Below, piece after piece: positions 33,914-41,849 of a stretch of 41,849 nt of DNA. A program made the translations under genes and the position numbers. The DNA is from Acidobacteriota bacterium (lineage in GTDB: Bacteria; Acidobacteriota; Terriglobia; Bryobacterales; Bryobacteraceae): NCBI GenBank assembly GCA_016213775.1, contig JACQZR010000250.1, positions 1-41,849 on the forward strand. The letters are read 5' to 3'. Position 1 is the stretch's first letter; each line of letters begins with the position of its first letter. The notes under the pieces were generated by a model that saw only the letters and a program-made list of their open reading frames with translations, did no database searches and was not told where the DNA came from.

Positions 33914-34360
33914 TCACGCGCGGAATTGAAGCTCCATTGACTGGCCGAACGGAGTGCTGTTCCATTGCCCGCGGAGTTGCCGGACGCGGTTTTGAACCCT
34001 GATGAGTAGGTCGTGGGTACACCAGGCGGGCACTGGATCTCCGTAGGCTGCAAACAATCCCTGGATCGCAGTGAGGATGACGGAGGGATCGGAATCCGCA
34101 ATGTTTTGCAGAGGTCCTACGATTCGCTCCGTCAGAAGCAGCTCGTGGCTGGAAGGGAGTTCGCCGTTGCTTGCGGCCCGGGCAAGACTGCCATAGAAGG
34201 AGTTCAGCAGGCCGGCTTCGCTTTCCACGGCGAAATGTACCAGGTCGTGGAGAAGGCAACTCCTGGTTTCGAGCAGGATGTCTTCACCGGAACCGTCGTT
34301 GCGTTTGTAGGAGAGCCGATGGTGGGTCGGCGAGACTCTCGTCAGGCGAATCGTCAACAT
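33914..34360 (-). CDS. Conserved hypothetical protein
   Basis: The product has 148 residues from the ATG complementary to 34358-34360, preceded by GGGAG. I do not recognise a named family. The N-terminal part reads as beta strands (MLTIRLTRVSPTHHRLSYKR), followed by a conserved-looking helix LLHDLVHFAVESEAGL that has paired His and Asp residues, and helical segments to the end. No signal peptide or membrane helix is present. It starts 11 bases after the NHL gene stop, so it is likely the last gene of that transcript. Confidence 0.7.
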   Translation of the reverse strand: MLTIRLTRVSPTHHRLSYKRNDGSGEDILLETRSCLLHDLVHFAVESEAGLLNSFYGSLARAASNGELPSSHELLLTERIVGPLQNIADSDPSVILTAIQGLFAAYGDPVPAWCTHDLLIRVQNRVRQLRGQWNSTPFGQSMELQFRA

Positions 34361-34371
34361 CGAGCTGCTCC

Positions 34372-36510
34372 CTATCGCACGCGTTGAAAGACCTGGACAC
34401 CGTGGACGCCTCTGCTTTCGTAGGCGGTGTAAACGAGACCGTTCTTGTCCACTGCGGCGGTCTTGACCCCAGGCATTCTCCACATGGCTACGTAGGCTCC
34501 GCGGCTATCGTACTTGACGACGGCATTGCCGATCTGGCGGTCGCGGGCGGCGAGGTACGTGTTGCCTTCGCGATCGGTGGTCATGCTGTGGAAGTGAATC
34601 CAATCGCGAAATCCGGCGGGTGCGAATTCGAAGAGGAACTTGCCCTCGGCGGTGAAGCGCTGGACGGGGCCCCAGTAGTTGGAGACGATCAGGTCGCCGT
34701 TGGGCATGATGCCAAGTCCATGGGCCTCGTGGAATTCGCCGGTGCGTTCGCCCTTGCGGCCGAAGTCGTAGAGAAGCTCGCCGGTGAGCGGTTGGAAGAC
34801 ACTGACGCGGTTGTTGTCGACGTCGACGACGAAGAGCTTGCTGTAGTCGAGTGAGAATTCGAGGCCGTGGGCTCGCACGAGCTGGCCTTTGCCGGAGCCG
34901 CGTCCCCCCCACATACGTTCGAACTTGCCGTCGGGGCTGAAGACCTCGATGCGGGCGTTGTTGGCGTCGGAGACGTAGATACGGCCGTCTTTGTGGACCC
35001 GGGCGTCGCGCGGGCCGGCGAATTGTCCGGGACCGCTGCCGGGTCCGAGGCCGATCTCGGCGAGCCATTTTCCATCGGGCGTGAAGCGGTGGACGCGTGA
35101 GGCGACGCTGTCCACTACGATGATGTTGCCGTCGTTGTCGATGCAGAGGCCATGCGCTTCCTGCAAGGGATGCGCCATGCCGCTGGGGTTGAGCCACGAA
35201 CGGATCAACTTGTATTCTTCTTCGCGTGGCGCAGGCGTTTGCAGCGGATCAGGGAAGCTGACAAGGTCCGTCTTCAGCTTGCCGTTCTCCATGAGTTTGG
35301 ACACGGTGTAGATCCGCTTGTCGGGGCCCACTGCGATTGCTTGCGCCCACGTGGGGCGGCGGCCATCATCGAGCACGATCGCGCCGTGGTCGGTGTAGCG
35401 TCCGGTGGGGATGTGGTAAGTGACGAATCGAATTTCTTCGCCCGCGGGCGTGCCCGTGAGGAAGTAGAGCGTGTGGCCGTCGGGACCGAGGGTCAAGCCG
35501 AGATATCCGTAGCGGAACGAATCGTACATACCCATTTCGCGGGATTTCTGCGAAGCAATGCGGTCTTCGAGGTACACCTCTTTGCCGCTGGGATTGTAGC
35601 GGAAGAGGCGTCCGCTGCCACCATGGACACCGAAGAAAACGTTGCCGGGCCGGTAGTAGACGACCTGACGCCAGCCGTAAGCCATGCTGCCGGGCCGATC
35701 GGGGTCCCACTGTCCGAAGGCGTCGCGGCGGAGCGTTGTGCCCTCGATCTTTTGAAGCTTGTTGGTTGCGGGATCGTAGAAGAGCAGGTCGCCGGCGGCG
35801 GTGGAGATCGTCGCTTGGCCGCGGTAATCCACCGCAATCGAGCGGCTGACGACACGGAACTCGGAGCCGGTGCCGCGCTCGCCTTTGCCGGCGGTGAAGC
35901 CGTGGTTCTGGAGTTTGCGCGTGGCGAGGTCGTAGCTCAGGAACAAGCCGCTGGGCCAGGTGATTCCGTAGAGTTTGCCGAGGCGCTTGTCCATCTCCAT
36001 GGTGATGATGCCTTCGCGATCGGGGGCAAGCGCGAGGTCTTCAAACTTGCCGGTGGCCAGATCGTAGGAGACGAAGTGACCGCCGGGGTAGGGCTGATAG
36101 CCGGGCGGTGGGTCGCCGACGATTTCCTTGCTGCCTTCGTGGCGGTAGTAGCCGAGGTGGGTGGCGAAGTAGAGCTTGCCCTTGTGCTCGAAGAAACTGA
36201 CGTGGCTCTTGCCTTGGGGGACGGCCTTGCGGCCCTTCTCGCCGACGGCCTCGGTGAGATCGCCGAGTTGTTTGATGGATCCAGTGGCGGGGTCGAGAGA
36301 GAACATGCGGGCGCCGGTGTCGATGCCATGAGAGCAAAGGACGTAGTAGATTTTGCCGTCGCTGGCGGTGGTGACGGCGTTGTAGTTGTCGTCAGCCTCG
36401 AGGAATCCGGAGTTGTGCCAGCGCGCGGGCAGGACTCCGCGGAGGTCTTGGCCTAAGCACAGTGTCGCGAGGGTGAGAAGCAGAATGGCCTGGAGGATGA
36501 GTCGCGTCAT
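34372..36510 (-). CDS. Secreted two-part propeller protein with NHL repeats
   Basis: The product has 712 residues with signal peptide MTRLILQAILLLTLATLCLG. The N-terminal half (about 25-400) looks like a propeller made of blades with SYDLATGK and YDPATNKL motifs. The C-terminal half (about 410-710) is an NHL propeller with blades such as GLCIDNDGNIIVVDSVASRV, RIYVSDANNARIEVF and KLFVVDVDNNRVSVF. The role is likely binding or an unassigned lyase-type activity; no catalytic residues are identifiable. It stands 40 bases after the ABC ATPase gene on the same strand and may be co-transcribed with the exporter. Confidence 0.85.
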   Translation of the reverse strand: MTRLILQAILLLTLATLCLGQDLRGVLPARWHNSGFLEADDNYNAVTTASDGKIYYVLCSHGIDTGARMFSLDPATGSIKQLGDLTEAVGEKGRKAVPQGKSHVSFFEHKGKLYFATHLGYYRHEGSKEIVGDPPPGYQPYPGGHFVSYDLATGKFEDLALAPDREGIITMEMDKRLGKLYGITWPSGLFLSYDLATRKLQNHGFTAGKGERGTGSEFRVVSRSIAVDYRGQATISTAAGDLLFYDPATNKLQKIEGTTLRRDAFGQWDPDRPGSMAYGWRQVVYYRPGNVFFGVHGGSGRLFRYNPSGKEVYLEDRIASQKSREMGMYDSFRYGYLGLTLGPDGHTLYFLTGTPAGEEIRFVTYHIPTGRYTDHGAIVLDDGRRPTWAQAIAVGPDKRIYTVSKLMENGKLKTDLVSFPDPLQTPAPREEEYKLIRSWLNPSGMAHPLQEAHGLCIDNDGNIIVVDSVASRVHRFTPDGKWLAEIGLGPGSGPGQFAGPRDARVHKDGRIYVSDANNARIEVFSPDGKFERMWGGRGSGKGQLVRAHGLEFSLDYSKLFVVDVDNNRVSVFQPLTGELLYDFGRKGERTGEFHEAHGLGIMPNGDLIVSNYWGPVQRFTAEGKFLFEFAPAGFRDWIHFHSMTTDREGNTYLAARDRQIGNAVVKYDSRGAYVAMWRMPGVKTAAVDKNGLVYTAYESRGVHGVQVFQRVR

Positions 36511-36550
36511 AGACCCACTATCATACCGGCCCCTCTTGCCTCCGCGCGTG

Positions 36551-37264
36551 TCAGACTGAGGCCATCCAGTCCTCGGGCTTTTGGCCTTCGGGGAGCAATT
36601 CGCCTTTTTCCAGGTAGCGGATTTTGGTGGCGAAACGGGCAGCGTGCGGGTCGTGCGTCACCATGACGATGGTCTTGCCGTACTCCTTGTTCAGGCGTTC
36701 GAGCATGGAGAGTACTTCGTTGGCGGAGTTGGCGTCGAGGTTACCTGTGGGCTCGTCGGCGAGTATCAGGTCGGGGTCTGTGACGAGGGCGCGCGCGATG
36801 GCGACGCGCTGTTCCTGCCCGCCGGAGAGCTGGCGCGGGAAGTGGCCCATGCGATCGCCGAGCCCCACGAGTTTTAGTGCTGTCTGTGCGTGCTCGATAC
36901 GTTCGGATTTGCGGAGGTTGGTTAGCTTGAGCGGTAGCTCGACGTTTTCGAGCGCGGTGAGCACGGGGATGAGATTGAAGGACTGAAAGACGAAGCCGAT
37001 GTGGGCATTGCGCCAGCCGGCGATTTCGCTGTCGCTGAGGTCGTTCAGGTCTTGATTGAGGACGAGGAGTTCGCCGGAGGAGGGGCGCTCCATTGCTGCA
37101 ATCAAATACAGCAGCGTCGATTTGCCCGAGCCCGAGGGGCCCATCAAGGCGACAAACTCGCCTTTGTGGATCTCGATGTTGGCGTCCTTGAGAGCGATGA
37201 CGCGAAACTCATCGCGGACATATTCTCGCGACAGGTTGTGAGTGACGATTACCGGGTCGGCCAT
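36551..37264 (-). CDS. ABC transporter ATPase (LolD/MacB-like)
   Basis: The product has 237 residues with all nucleotide-binding motifs. Walker A is GPSGSGKST (42-50), the Q-loop is FVFQSFN, and the signature is LSGGQ (146-150) with E in place of the usual following Q. Walker B is [12 protein letters not shown] (D170, E171) and the H-loop is H204 in VTHD. The type belongs to the LolD/MacB/FtsE group that energises FtsX-like permeases for lipoprotein, lipid or small-molecule export across the periplasm. It is the last gene of a four-gene exporter operon, 3 bases after the fusion protein gene. Substrate unknown. Confidence 0.95.
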   Translation of the reverse strand: MADPVIVTHNLSREYVRDEFRVIALKDANIEIHKGEFVALMGPSGSGKSTLLYLIAAMERPSSGELLVLNQDLNDLSDSEIAGWRNAHIGFVFQSFNLIPVLTALENVELPLKLTNLRKSERIEHAQTALKLVGLGDRMGHFPRQLSGGQEQRVAIARALVTDPDLILADEPTGNLDANSANEVLSMLERLNKEYGKTIVMVTHDPHAARFATKIRYLEKGELLPEGQKPEDWMASV

Positions 37265-37267
37265 GGG

Positions 37268-38608
37268 TCAACCTTTCTTTGTGATGCGATCGCCGGATTT
37301 CAGATCCGGGGTGGGACGCACGACGAGGTCCTCACCGCCGAACAGCCCTTCTTCAATGCGGACACTGTTGCCGGTGGTGGAACCGGTTTTTACTTTGCGC
37401 TCGACTGCTTTGCCGTTGAGGAGGACGAATACCGCGCCATTGCGAATGGCGCTGGAAGGAATGAGGATGGACGGTTTAGGCGCAGCGCCGTCACTGATAC
37501 GGGGTTTCGCTTCGGCGAGGAAGGCGACGCTGGCGTTCATGTCGGGGCGGAGGAATCCGTCGGGGTTCGCCACTTTCACCTTCACTTGTACTGTGGCCTT
37601 CTGACGGTTGGCTTCGGGGGCGATTTCGTAGATGTAGCCGTCGTACTTGCGATCGGGGAAAGCGTCGGTGGTGATGACACCCTTCTGTTTGGGGCCGAGC
37701 TTGGCGAAGTCATTCTGGTTGATGTCGAGCTCCACCTGAAGGTCGTTGAGATCGGCGAGGGAAACGACGTAGCCCTTGGCACCGCGCTCGCCGACGAAGC
37801 TGGTGGTGACGAATTCGCCTTTCTCGACGGCGCGTTCGAGGATGGTGCCGGTCACCGGTGCGCGGATGAGCGTGTTGGCGAGGGCGGTCTCGTAGAAAGC
37901 GACGCGTCCGCGGGCCTCTTCTATTTGGCCGGCGACGTTGTCGATCTGTTCGCGGCGTGGGCCGATTTTCACGAGCTGGTACGTTTTGTCGAGGGAGGAG
38001 ACGCGGGCTGCCTGGGCATCGTAACGCGCGATTGCATCGTCGAGATTCTGTCTGGCGAAGACGCCTTCGGCCGCGAGCTGCTTCACGCGTTCGAGGTTGA
38101 CGCGGGCGTTCCCCAGATCGGCCTTGGCCTGATCGAGATTGGCTTTGGCGACGGCGATCTCTTCCGGCCGGGAGCCGTTCTTCAACTCCTCCATGCGGGC
38201 TTGCAGGGCCTGTAGTTGGCCGCGCCCCTGTTGGAGTTGGGCACGGTATTCGTCGTCTTCCAGGCGAGCGAGGATCTGGCCCTCCTTTACTCGGTCGCCC
38301 TTTTCGACGTTGATCGCCAGAACGCGGCCGACGACTTTGGAGGCCACCTGGATCTTGTGGGCTGCGATGATGTAGCCAGTGGCGTTGAGGATCACCTCGC
38401 CTTGCGCGGCACTGGTGGCCGATTGCTCGATGGAGGCTGTGATACGTTGGATCTCCACTTCAGCAGGTGCATTCGCCTTGCCGTAGAAGAAGCGCGCGGC
38501 TCCGAGGCAAAGGAAGAGGACGATGCCGATGACGATCCACTTGGAGGCCCAGGAGCTTCTGCGCCTGCGCGACCGGTCGATTCTCAGTTTGCTCAATTCA
38601 TCGGGCAT
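37268..38608 (-). CDS. Membrane-fusion (periplasmic adaptor) protein of an ABC exporter
   Basis: The product has 446 residues with a basic N-terminus and one membrane helix (about 22-40). A lipoyl-type half motif (VASKVVGRVLAINVEKGDRVKEGQILARLED) is followed by a long coiled-coil hairpin (about 110-240), the second lipoyl half (LIRAPVTGTILERAVEKGEFV) and beta-barrel domains. The gene order permease, permease, adaptor, ATPase matches MacAB-like exporters split into two permeases. No outer-membrane channel gene is present here; a TolC-like protein elsewhere would be needed if the system spans the envelope. Confidence 0.92.
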   Translation of the reverse strand: MPDELSKLRIDRSRRRRSSWASKWIVIGIVLFLCLGAARFFYGKANAPAEVEIQRITASIEQSATSAAQGEVILNATGYIIAAHKIQVASKVVGRVLAINVEKGDRVKEGQILARLEDDEYRAQLQQGRGQLQALQARMEELKNGSRPEEIAVAKANLDQAKADLGNARVNLERVKQLAAEGVFARQNLDDAIARYDAQAARVSSLDKTYQLVKIGPRREQIDNVAGQIEEARGRVAFYETALANTLIRAPVTGTILERAVEKGEFVTTSFVGERGAKGYVVSLADLNDLQVELDINQNDFAKLGPKQKGVITTDAFPDRKYDGYIYEIAPEANRQKATVQVKVKVANPDGFLRPDMNASVAFLAEAKPRISDGAAPKPSILIPSSAIRNGAVFVLLNGKAVERKVKTGSTTGNSVRIEEGLFGGEDLVVRPTPDLKSGDRITKKG

Positions 38609-38612
38609 GGAA

Positions 38613-39776
38613 CTAGATTTCCCTCAGGGCGGTCAATATCTGTTTGCGAGCCGCGTTGGCGGCGGGCAGGAGTCCTCCCATCGCACCCATGACCAACGCG
38701 AACGACATGCCCGAGAGCATGATGGACGGGGTGATGCGGAGGCTGAAAGTGACTTCGGAAAACGTGGTGGATTGGATGCCGGTGGAGAAGCCGTTCAACT
38801 GGAGGGCGAGTGCGATGCCGAAGAGTCCACCGAGCGTTGCGAGCAGGAGCGATTCGATCAGAAAGCTGAAGAGAATGCTGATGCGGGAAAAACCGAGCAC
38901 CCGGAGTGTGCCGATTTCCTTGGAACGCCGGGCGACCGCTGCATACATCGTGTTCATGGCGGCGAAAGCGCTCCCGATGGCCATGATTGCCGCGACAAAT
39001 AGTCCTATGAAGCGGAAGAGGTTTCCGGAGCTTGTTTGCGACGTATAGTAGTCCTTTTCGGTCTGCCCGTAGACGTTGAGGCGGCGGTCGTTTTCGAGAT
39101 CGTTGACGAGTGCCTGGACGGCAACCTCATCGACGGCGCGGACGAGAGCGGAACTGGCGGCTTCGGTGCGGTTGTAGTCGCCGGCCATCTGATTGAGGTC
39201 AGCGAAGATTTCGCTGTTGGAGGCGGAGGTGCCTGCGTCCATCACGCCGACGATCTCCCAGGTGCTGCGGGCGAGGCGCAGTTTGCCGCCGAGTTTGGCA
39301 TCGGGAAAACGCCTGGCGACGCTTTTGCCGACGACGAGTTCGGTGCGTCCGGGCTGAAACCAGCGTCCGTTTTCGAGCTTGATGTCGTCACGCATTTCGA
39401 CACCAGTGGGGGACATCCCACGGAGTGTGACGTTGGAGCCGTCGGGATTCTCGATGCTAGGCAGATTCACTACGGTGATGAGCTCGAGCGAGACCATCGG
39501 ATCGCCCTTGCTGTTGCGCGCGATGCCGTTCTTGAATTTCAAATCCTGAAACATCTGGCGCGAGAACGAGCTATTTAACTCGGCGGTGGAGCCTTTGCGC
39601 ATCACCAACACGTGGAGTGGATTGCCGCTGGAGGCGAACATCAAGTTCAGCCCTTCCACCAGCGCCATGGTGGTGATGAGCACGGCGACGGTGAGGGAGA
39701 TGCCGAGCGCGGTCATGATGGTGGTTCCGCGGCGCACAATGAGGTTGCGCAGATTGTAGGTGATGGGGATGTTCAT
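38613..39776 (-). CDS. FtsX/MacB-type ABC permease 2
   Basis: The product has 387 residues. An N-terminal membrane helix (about 20-42), an extracytoplasmic domain of about 210 residues (MacB-like PCD type) and three C-terminal helices ([20 protein letters not shown]-like, then [20 protein letters not shown], then [18 protein letters not shown]) give the FtsX layout. It ends IKALREI-like (LTALREI). It starts 3 bases after permease 1. It probably forms a heterodimer with permease 1 and uses the LolD-like ATPase. Confidence 0.9.
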   Translation of the reverse strand: MNIPITYNLRNLIVRRGTTIMTALGISLTVAVLITTMALVEGLNLMFASSGNPLHVLVMRKGSTAELNSSFSRQMFQDLKFKNGIARNSKGDPMVSLELITVVNLPSIENPDGSNVTLRGMSPTGVEMRDDIKLENGRWFQPGRTELVVGKSVARRFPDAKLGGKLRLARSTWEIVGVMDAGTSASNSEIFADLNQMAGDYNRTEAASSALVRAVDEVAVQALVNDLENDRRLNVYGQTEKDYYTSQTSSGNLFRFIGLFVAAIMAIGSAFAAMNTMYAAVARRSKEIGTLRVLGFSRISILFSFLIESLLLATLGGLFGIALALQLNGFSTGIQSTTFSEVTFSLRITPSIMLSGMSFALVMGAMGGLLPAANAARKQILTALREI

Positions 39777-39779
39777 CGT

Positions 39780-40943
39780 CTAATCCGTACGGCGCAGAGC
39801 CTCCAGAATGTTGATGCGCGACGCGCTGTAGGCGGGGAGCAACGAACTGGCCAGCGCGATGAAGATGGAGGTGGTGAACATCACACCGATGACAGGCCAG
39901 GGAACGGTAAGGGTGCGGATCTGATTGCTGAACGCGGGGCCGTAGTTGCGAATGAGACCGCAGAGGCCGGATGCGAAGAGGTGGCCCACGCTGCCCCCCA
40001 GGCAGGCCAGTAGGACTGCTTCGCCAAGGATGATGAACAGGATCAACCCGGGCTTAAATCCGAGAGTTTTGAGGATACCGATTTCGCGGGTGCGCTCGCG
40101 GATGCTCATCGCCATGGTGTTGGCAGCGACAAGCATGATGGTGAACGTCACCGCGCCGCACACGCTGAGGAGAATCAGCTTGACGTTGCCGAGCGAGTTG
40201 ACAAAGCCGAGAGCGAAGGCGCGCTCGGTTTCGGTCCGCGTCTGAACGGTGGAGTTGCGGAACATGTCGTCAACCGTATTGATGATTCGTGGGACGGCTT
40301 CGGGCGAATCGGCGAGGATGCTGATGGAGGAGATCATGTCCTTGCGGGTCATCGAGAGCCCTTCGCGGACGTATTCCCAATTGAAATAGAGCGTTTCTGA
40401 GCCGAGTTCACTCTCGTAAATGCCGCGGATGACGAGTTCGAGGGTGCCGGGGAAGATGTCGCCGGTGAAGGTGAGCCGCTCTCCGAGTTGCCAGCCAAAA
40501 CGTTCGGCAAGGACGCGGCCCACGATGGCGCCGCGGCGGTCGGATTGAAAAGCCTTCTTCTGATCTTCGGGGAGTTGGATCTCTGTAAAGATGTCAAACA
40601 TCTTCACCGGGTCAATGCCGAAGCGGGCGAAGAAGTTGTTCGGGTCGCGAGCGTCCTTGTATGTACCGCCGTACCATTGCCAGTACATGAGTTTGCGCAC
40701 TCCGGGGACCTTGGCGATGCGGTCCATGTAGAAGACCGGCACGGGTGAGGTGATAGCGACGCGGTTGCGCGTGGTGATGCGCAGGGCCTGCGAAGGCGGC
40801 GTGTCGCTGAGGTAGAGGGCGTAGTAGATGGACAGCATCAGCCCGAGCAGGCACAGAGAGAGAGCCATGCTGAAGACAGTGAGTATGCTGCGTCTCCGAT
40901 TGCGCAGTGCGTTCTTCCAGACAAGAGAGAGAAACCGCGTCAT
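39780..40943 (-). CDS. FtsX/MacB-type ABC permease 1
   Basis: The product has 387 residues, the same length as permease 2. It opens with a helix (SILTVFSMALSLCLLGLMLSI), has a large periplasmic domain and closes with three helices (LILLSVCGAVTFTIMLVAAN, FIILGEAVLLACLGG and VPWPVIGVMFTTSIFIALASS). It ends in NILEALRRTD, which is typical of the FtsX C-terminus. The start has AGAGGTA just upstream. It is the first gene of the exporter proper, 30 bases after the SDR gene. Two non-identical permeases suggest a heterodimeric exporter. Confidence 0.9.
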   Translation of the reverse strand: MTRFLSLVWKNALRNRRRSILTVFSMALSLCLLGLMLSIYYALYLSDTPPSQALRITTRNRVAITSPVPVFYMDRIAKVPGVRKLMYWQWYGGTYKDARDPNNFFARFGIDPVKMFDIFTEIQLPEDQKKAFQSDRRGAIVGRVLAERFGWQLGERLTFTGDIFPGTLELVIRGIYESELGSETLYFNWEYVREGLSMTRKDMISSISILADSPEAVPRIINTVDDMFRNSTVQTRTETERAFALGFVNSLGNVKLILLSVCGAVTFTIMLVAANTMAMSIRERTREIGILKTLGFKPGLILFIILGEAVLLACLGGSVGHLFASGLCGLIRNYGPAFSNQIRTLTVPWPVIGVMFTTSIFIALASSLLPAYSASRINILEALRRTD

Positions 40944-40973
40944 TACCTCTATTGTAAATGTGAGAGCCGCGGG

Positions 40974-41666
40974 CTAGGATTCGCCGTAAATAGGAATCAG
41001 CGCGCCGTTGACGGAAGCGGCCGCCTCGGAGGCAAGGTACATGATGAGTTGGGCGATGGCGCCCGGCTTCACCCACTTGTTGAAGTCCGCCTCGGGCATG
41101 GATTCGCGATTCCAGGGCGTGTCGATCGTGCTGGGGAGGATGGCGTTGGCGGTGATTCCGGAACCTTTGCATTCCAGAGCAAGCACGCGGATGAGCGCAT
41201 GCATTGCCGCCTTGGAGACGTGGTAAGCGCCGAAGCGGGGCGCGGGCTCGCTGCCTGCCTTTGATCCGATGGCGATGATGCGGCCGCGTCCCGAAGCCAT
41301 CATGTGCGGCATCACCTCACGGCACAGATTGAAGGTGGCATGGAGATTGATGTCCATCATGTGATCCCAGGTTTCATCTGTGGTGGCAGCGATGGTGGTA
41401 CCTCCGGCGAAGCCGCCCACCAGGTGAATCAGGGCATCGATCCTCTGGAATTCCTGCAGCGTCTGCGTGACCGCTTTGCGGCATTGCTCCGGTTCAACAA
41501 GGTCAAGAGTGAGTGGAACGACTCGGTGGCTTTCCGGCGGATGTGGCCAATCCACCGCGACGGCGACGACGTGCGCGCCTCCATCCACAAAGTTGCGCGT
41601 AACGATTTCGCCTAGTCCGCCAGTAGCGCCGGTGATGAGAATCACCTGGTCTCGAAATTCCGACAT
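40974..41666 (-). CDS. Short-chain dehydrogenase/reductase (SDR)
   Basis: The product has 230 residues from the ATG complementary to 41664-41666, with AGGAA upstream. Classical SDR motifs are present: TGATGGLG (cofactor loop, 12-19), N107 in INLHATFN, S135 in IGSKAG, and Y148-x3-K152 in YHVSK. Family knowledge says these residues reduce or oxidise carbonyl/alcohol groups with NAD(P). The substrate cannot be read from sequence. It is upstream of and on the same strand as the exporter operon, 30 bases away, so it may be co-transcribed; a metabolic link to the exported compound is speculative. Confidence 0.92.
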   Translation of the reverse strand: MSEFRDQVILITGATGGLGEIVTRNFVDGGAHVVAVAVDWPHPPESHRVVPLTLDLVEPEQCRKAVTQTLQEFQRIDALIHLVGGFAGGTTIAATTDETWDHMMDINLHATFNLCREVMPHMMASGRGRIIAIGSKAGSEPAPRFGAYHVSKAAMHALIRVLALECKGSGITANAILPSTIDTPWNRESMPEADFNKWVKPGAIAQLIMYLASEAAASVNGALIPIYGES

Positions 41667-41790
41667 GTCATTCCTAGTTTGGAGCAAAGCCTATTGTGGA
41701 TGAAAGTCCTAGCCAAAGATATTTGAAATTTGATTCCACCGGCATTCTGCCGATGGTCTGGTTGTCAAGACTGGACCGAAGGAGAAGCCG

Positions 41791-41849
41791 ATGGAATCGT
41801 TCACAAAGCTGTTTGGCAGCCTGCTGGTTTTTGTATACCACTGTTTCGA
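41791..41849 (+). CDS. Start of an unidentified gene, truncated by the window
   Basis: ATG 41791 follows AAGGAG (six bases spacing) and reads MESFTKLFGSLLVFVYHCF before the sequence ends. Too little is visible to identify it. The upstream 120 bp is A/T-rich and contains a degenerate version of the A/T palindrome near 41712. It could be part of a multi-copy family of this lineage, but that is memory-level suspicion and not shown here. Confidence 0.5.
   Translation, partial: MESFTKLFGSLLVFVYHCF

Noticed and set aside
41712-41740. Third copy of the A/T palindrome
   Set aside because: It shares only GCCAAA and part of the A/T core and the arms do not pair well, so I list it as degenerate at best.

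Overview
The window is about 42 kb of roughly 60% GC bacterial DNA. The gene content suggests an acidobacterium of the Bryobacter/Solibacter type: NHL-repeat secreted proteins, an Oar-like TonB-dependent receptor with a carboxypeptidase-regulatory N-terminus, paired ECF sigma and anti-sigma genes, a TPR-CHAT protein, a pro-kumamolisin (S53) protease, and TolB-like propellers with a TPR-like N-terminus beside two-component genes. This assignment comes from family content only; there is no rRNA or other marker gene. I saw no tRNA, rRNA, CRISPR array or intact insertion sequence.

Layout. 1-364: no credible gene, but four adjacent hairpins and an A/T-rich palindrome. 365-2394: a secreted NHL-repeat protein gene broken by one frameshift. 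2395-3326: non-coding, filled with a tandem repeat of about 100-110 bp whose units alternate in length, ending in a second copy of the palindrome. 3327-17869 (minus): a compact run of eight genes, in transcription order TPR-CHAT protein, ECF sigma, membrane anti-sigma-like protein, clan GH-A-like hydrolase, second ECF sigma, zinc-type anti-sigma, Oar-like TonB receptor and Cys-type sulfatase. 17985-23609 (plus, divergent): S53 protease, PEGA-domain protein and M12-like metalloprotease, all with signal peptides. 23646-32896 (plus): two paralogous cassettes, each histidine kinase, OmpR-type response regulator and TolB-like propeller. 32898-33828: a decayed di-heme cytochrome c peroxidase fragment, then a RelE/HigB-type toxin with a frameshift and an intact XRE antitoxin. 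33914-41666 (minus): SDR oxidoreductase, a four-gene ABC exporter (two FtsX-type permeases, membrane-fusion protein, ATPase), a secreted NHL/propeller protein and a small conserved hypothetical. 41791-end: the start of a gene that runs off the window.

How the parts may work together. The minus-strand run looks like an envelope-signalling and glycan-uptake locus: two sigma/anti-sigma pairs next to a receptor, a sulfatase and a hydrolase. The exported TPR-CHAT protein at its head could be the protease that acts on an anti-sigma; this is inference. In the two-component region, the same OmpR/PhoB-type site (two hexamers, 11 bp apart) occurs four times, once before each kinase and once before each propeller gene. 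This suggests autoregulated or cross-regulated cassettes.
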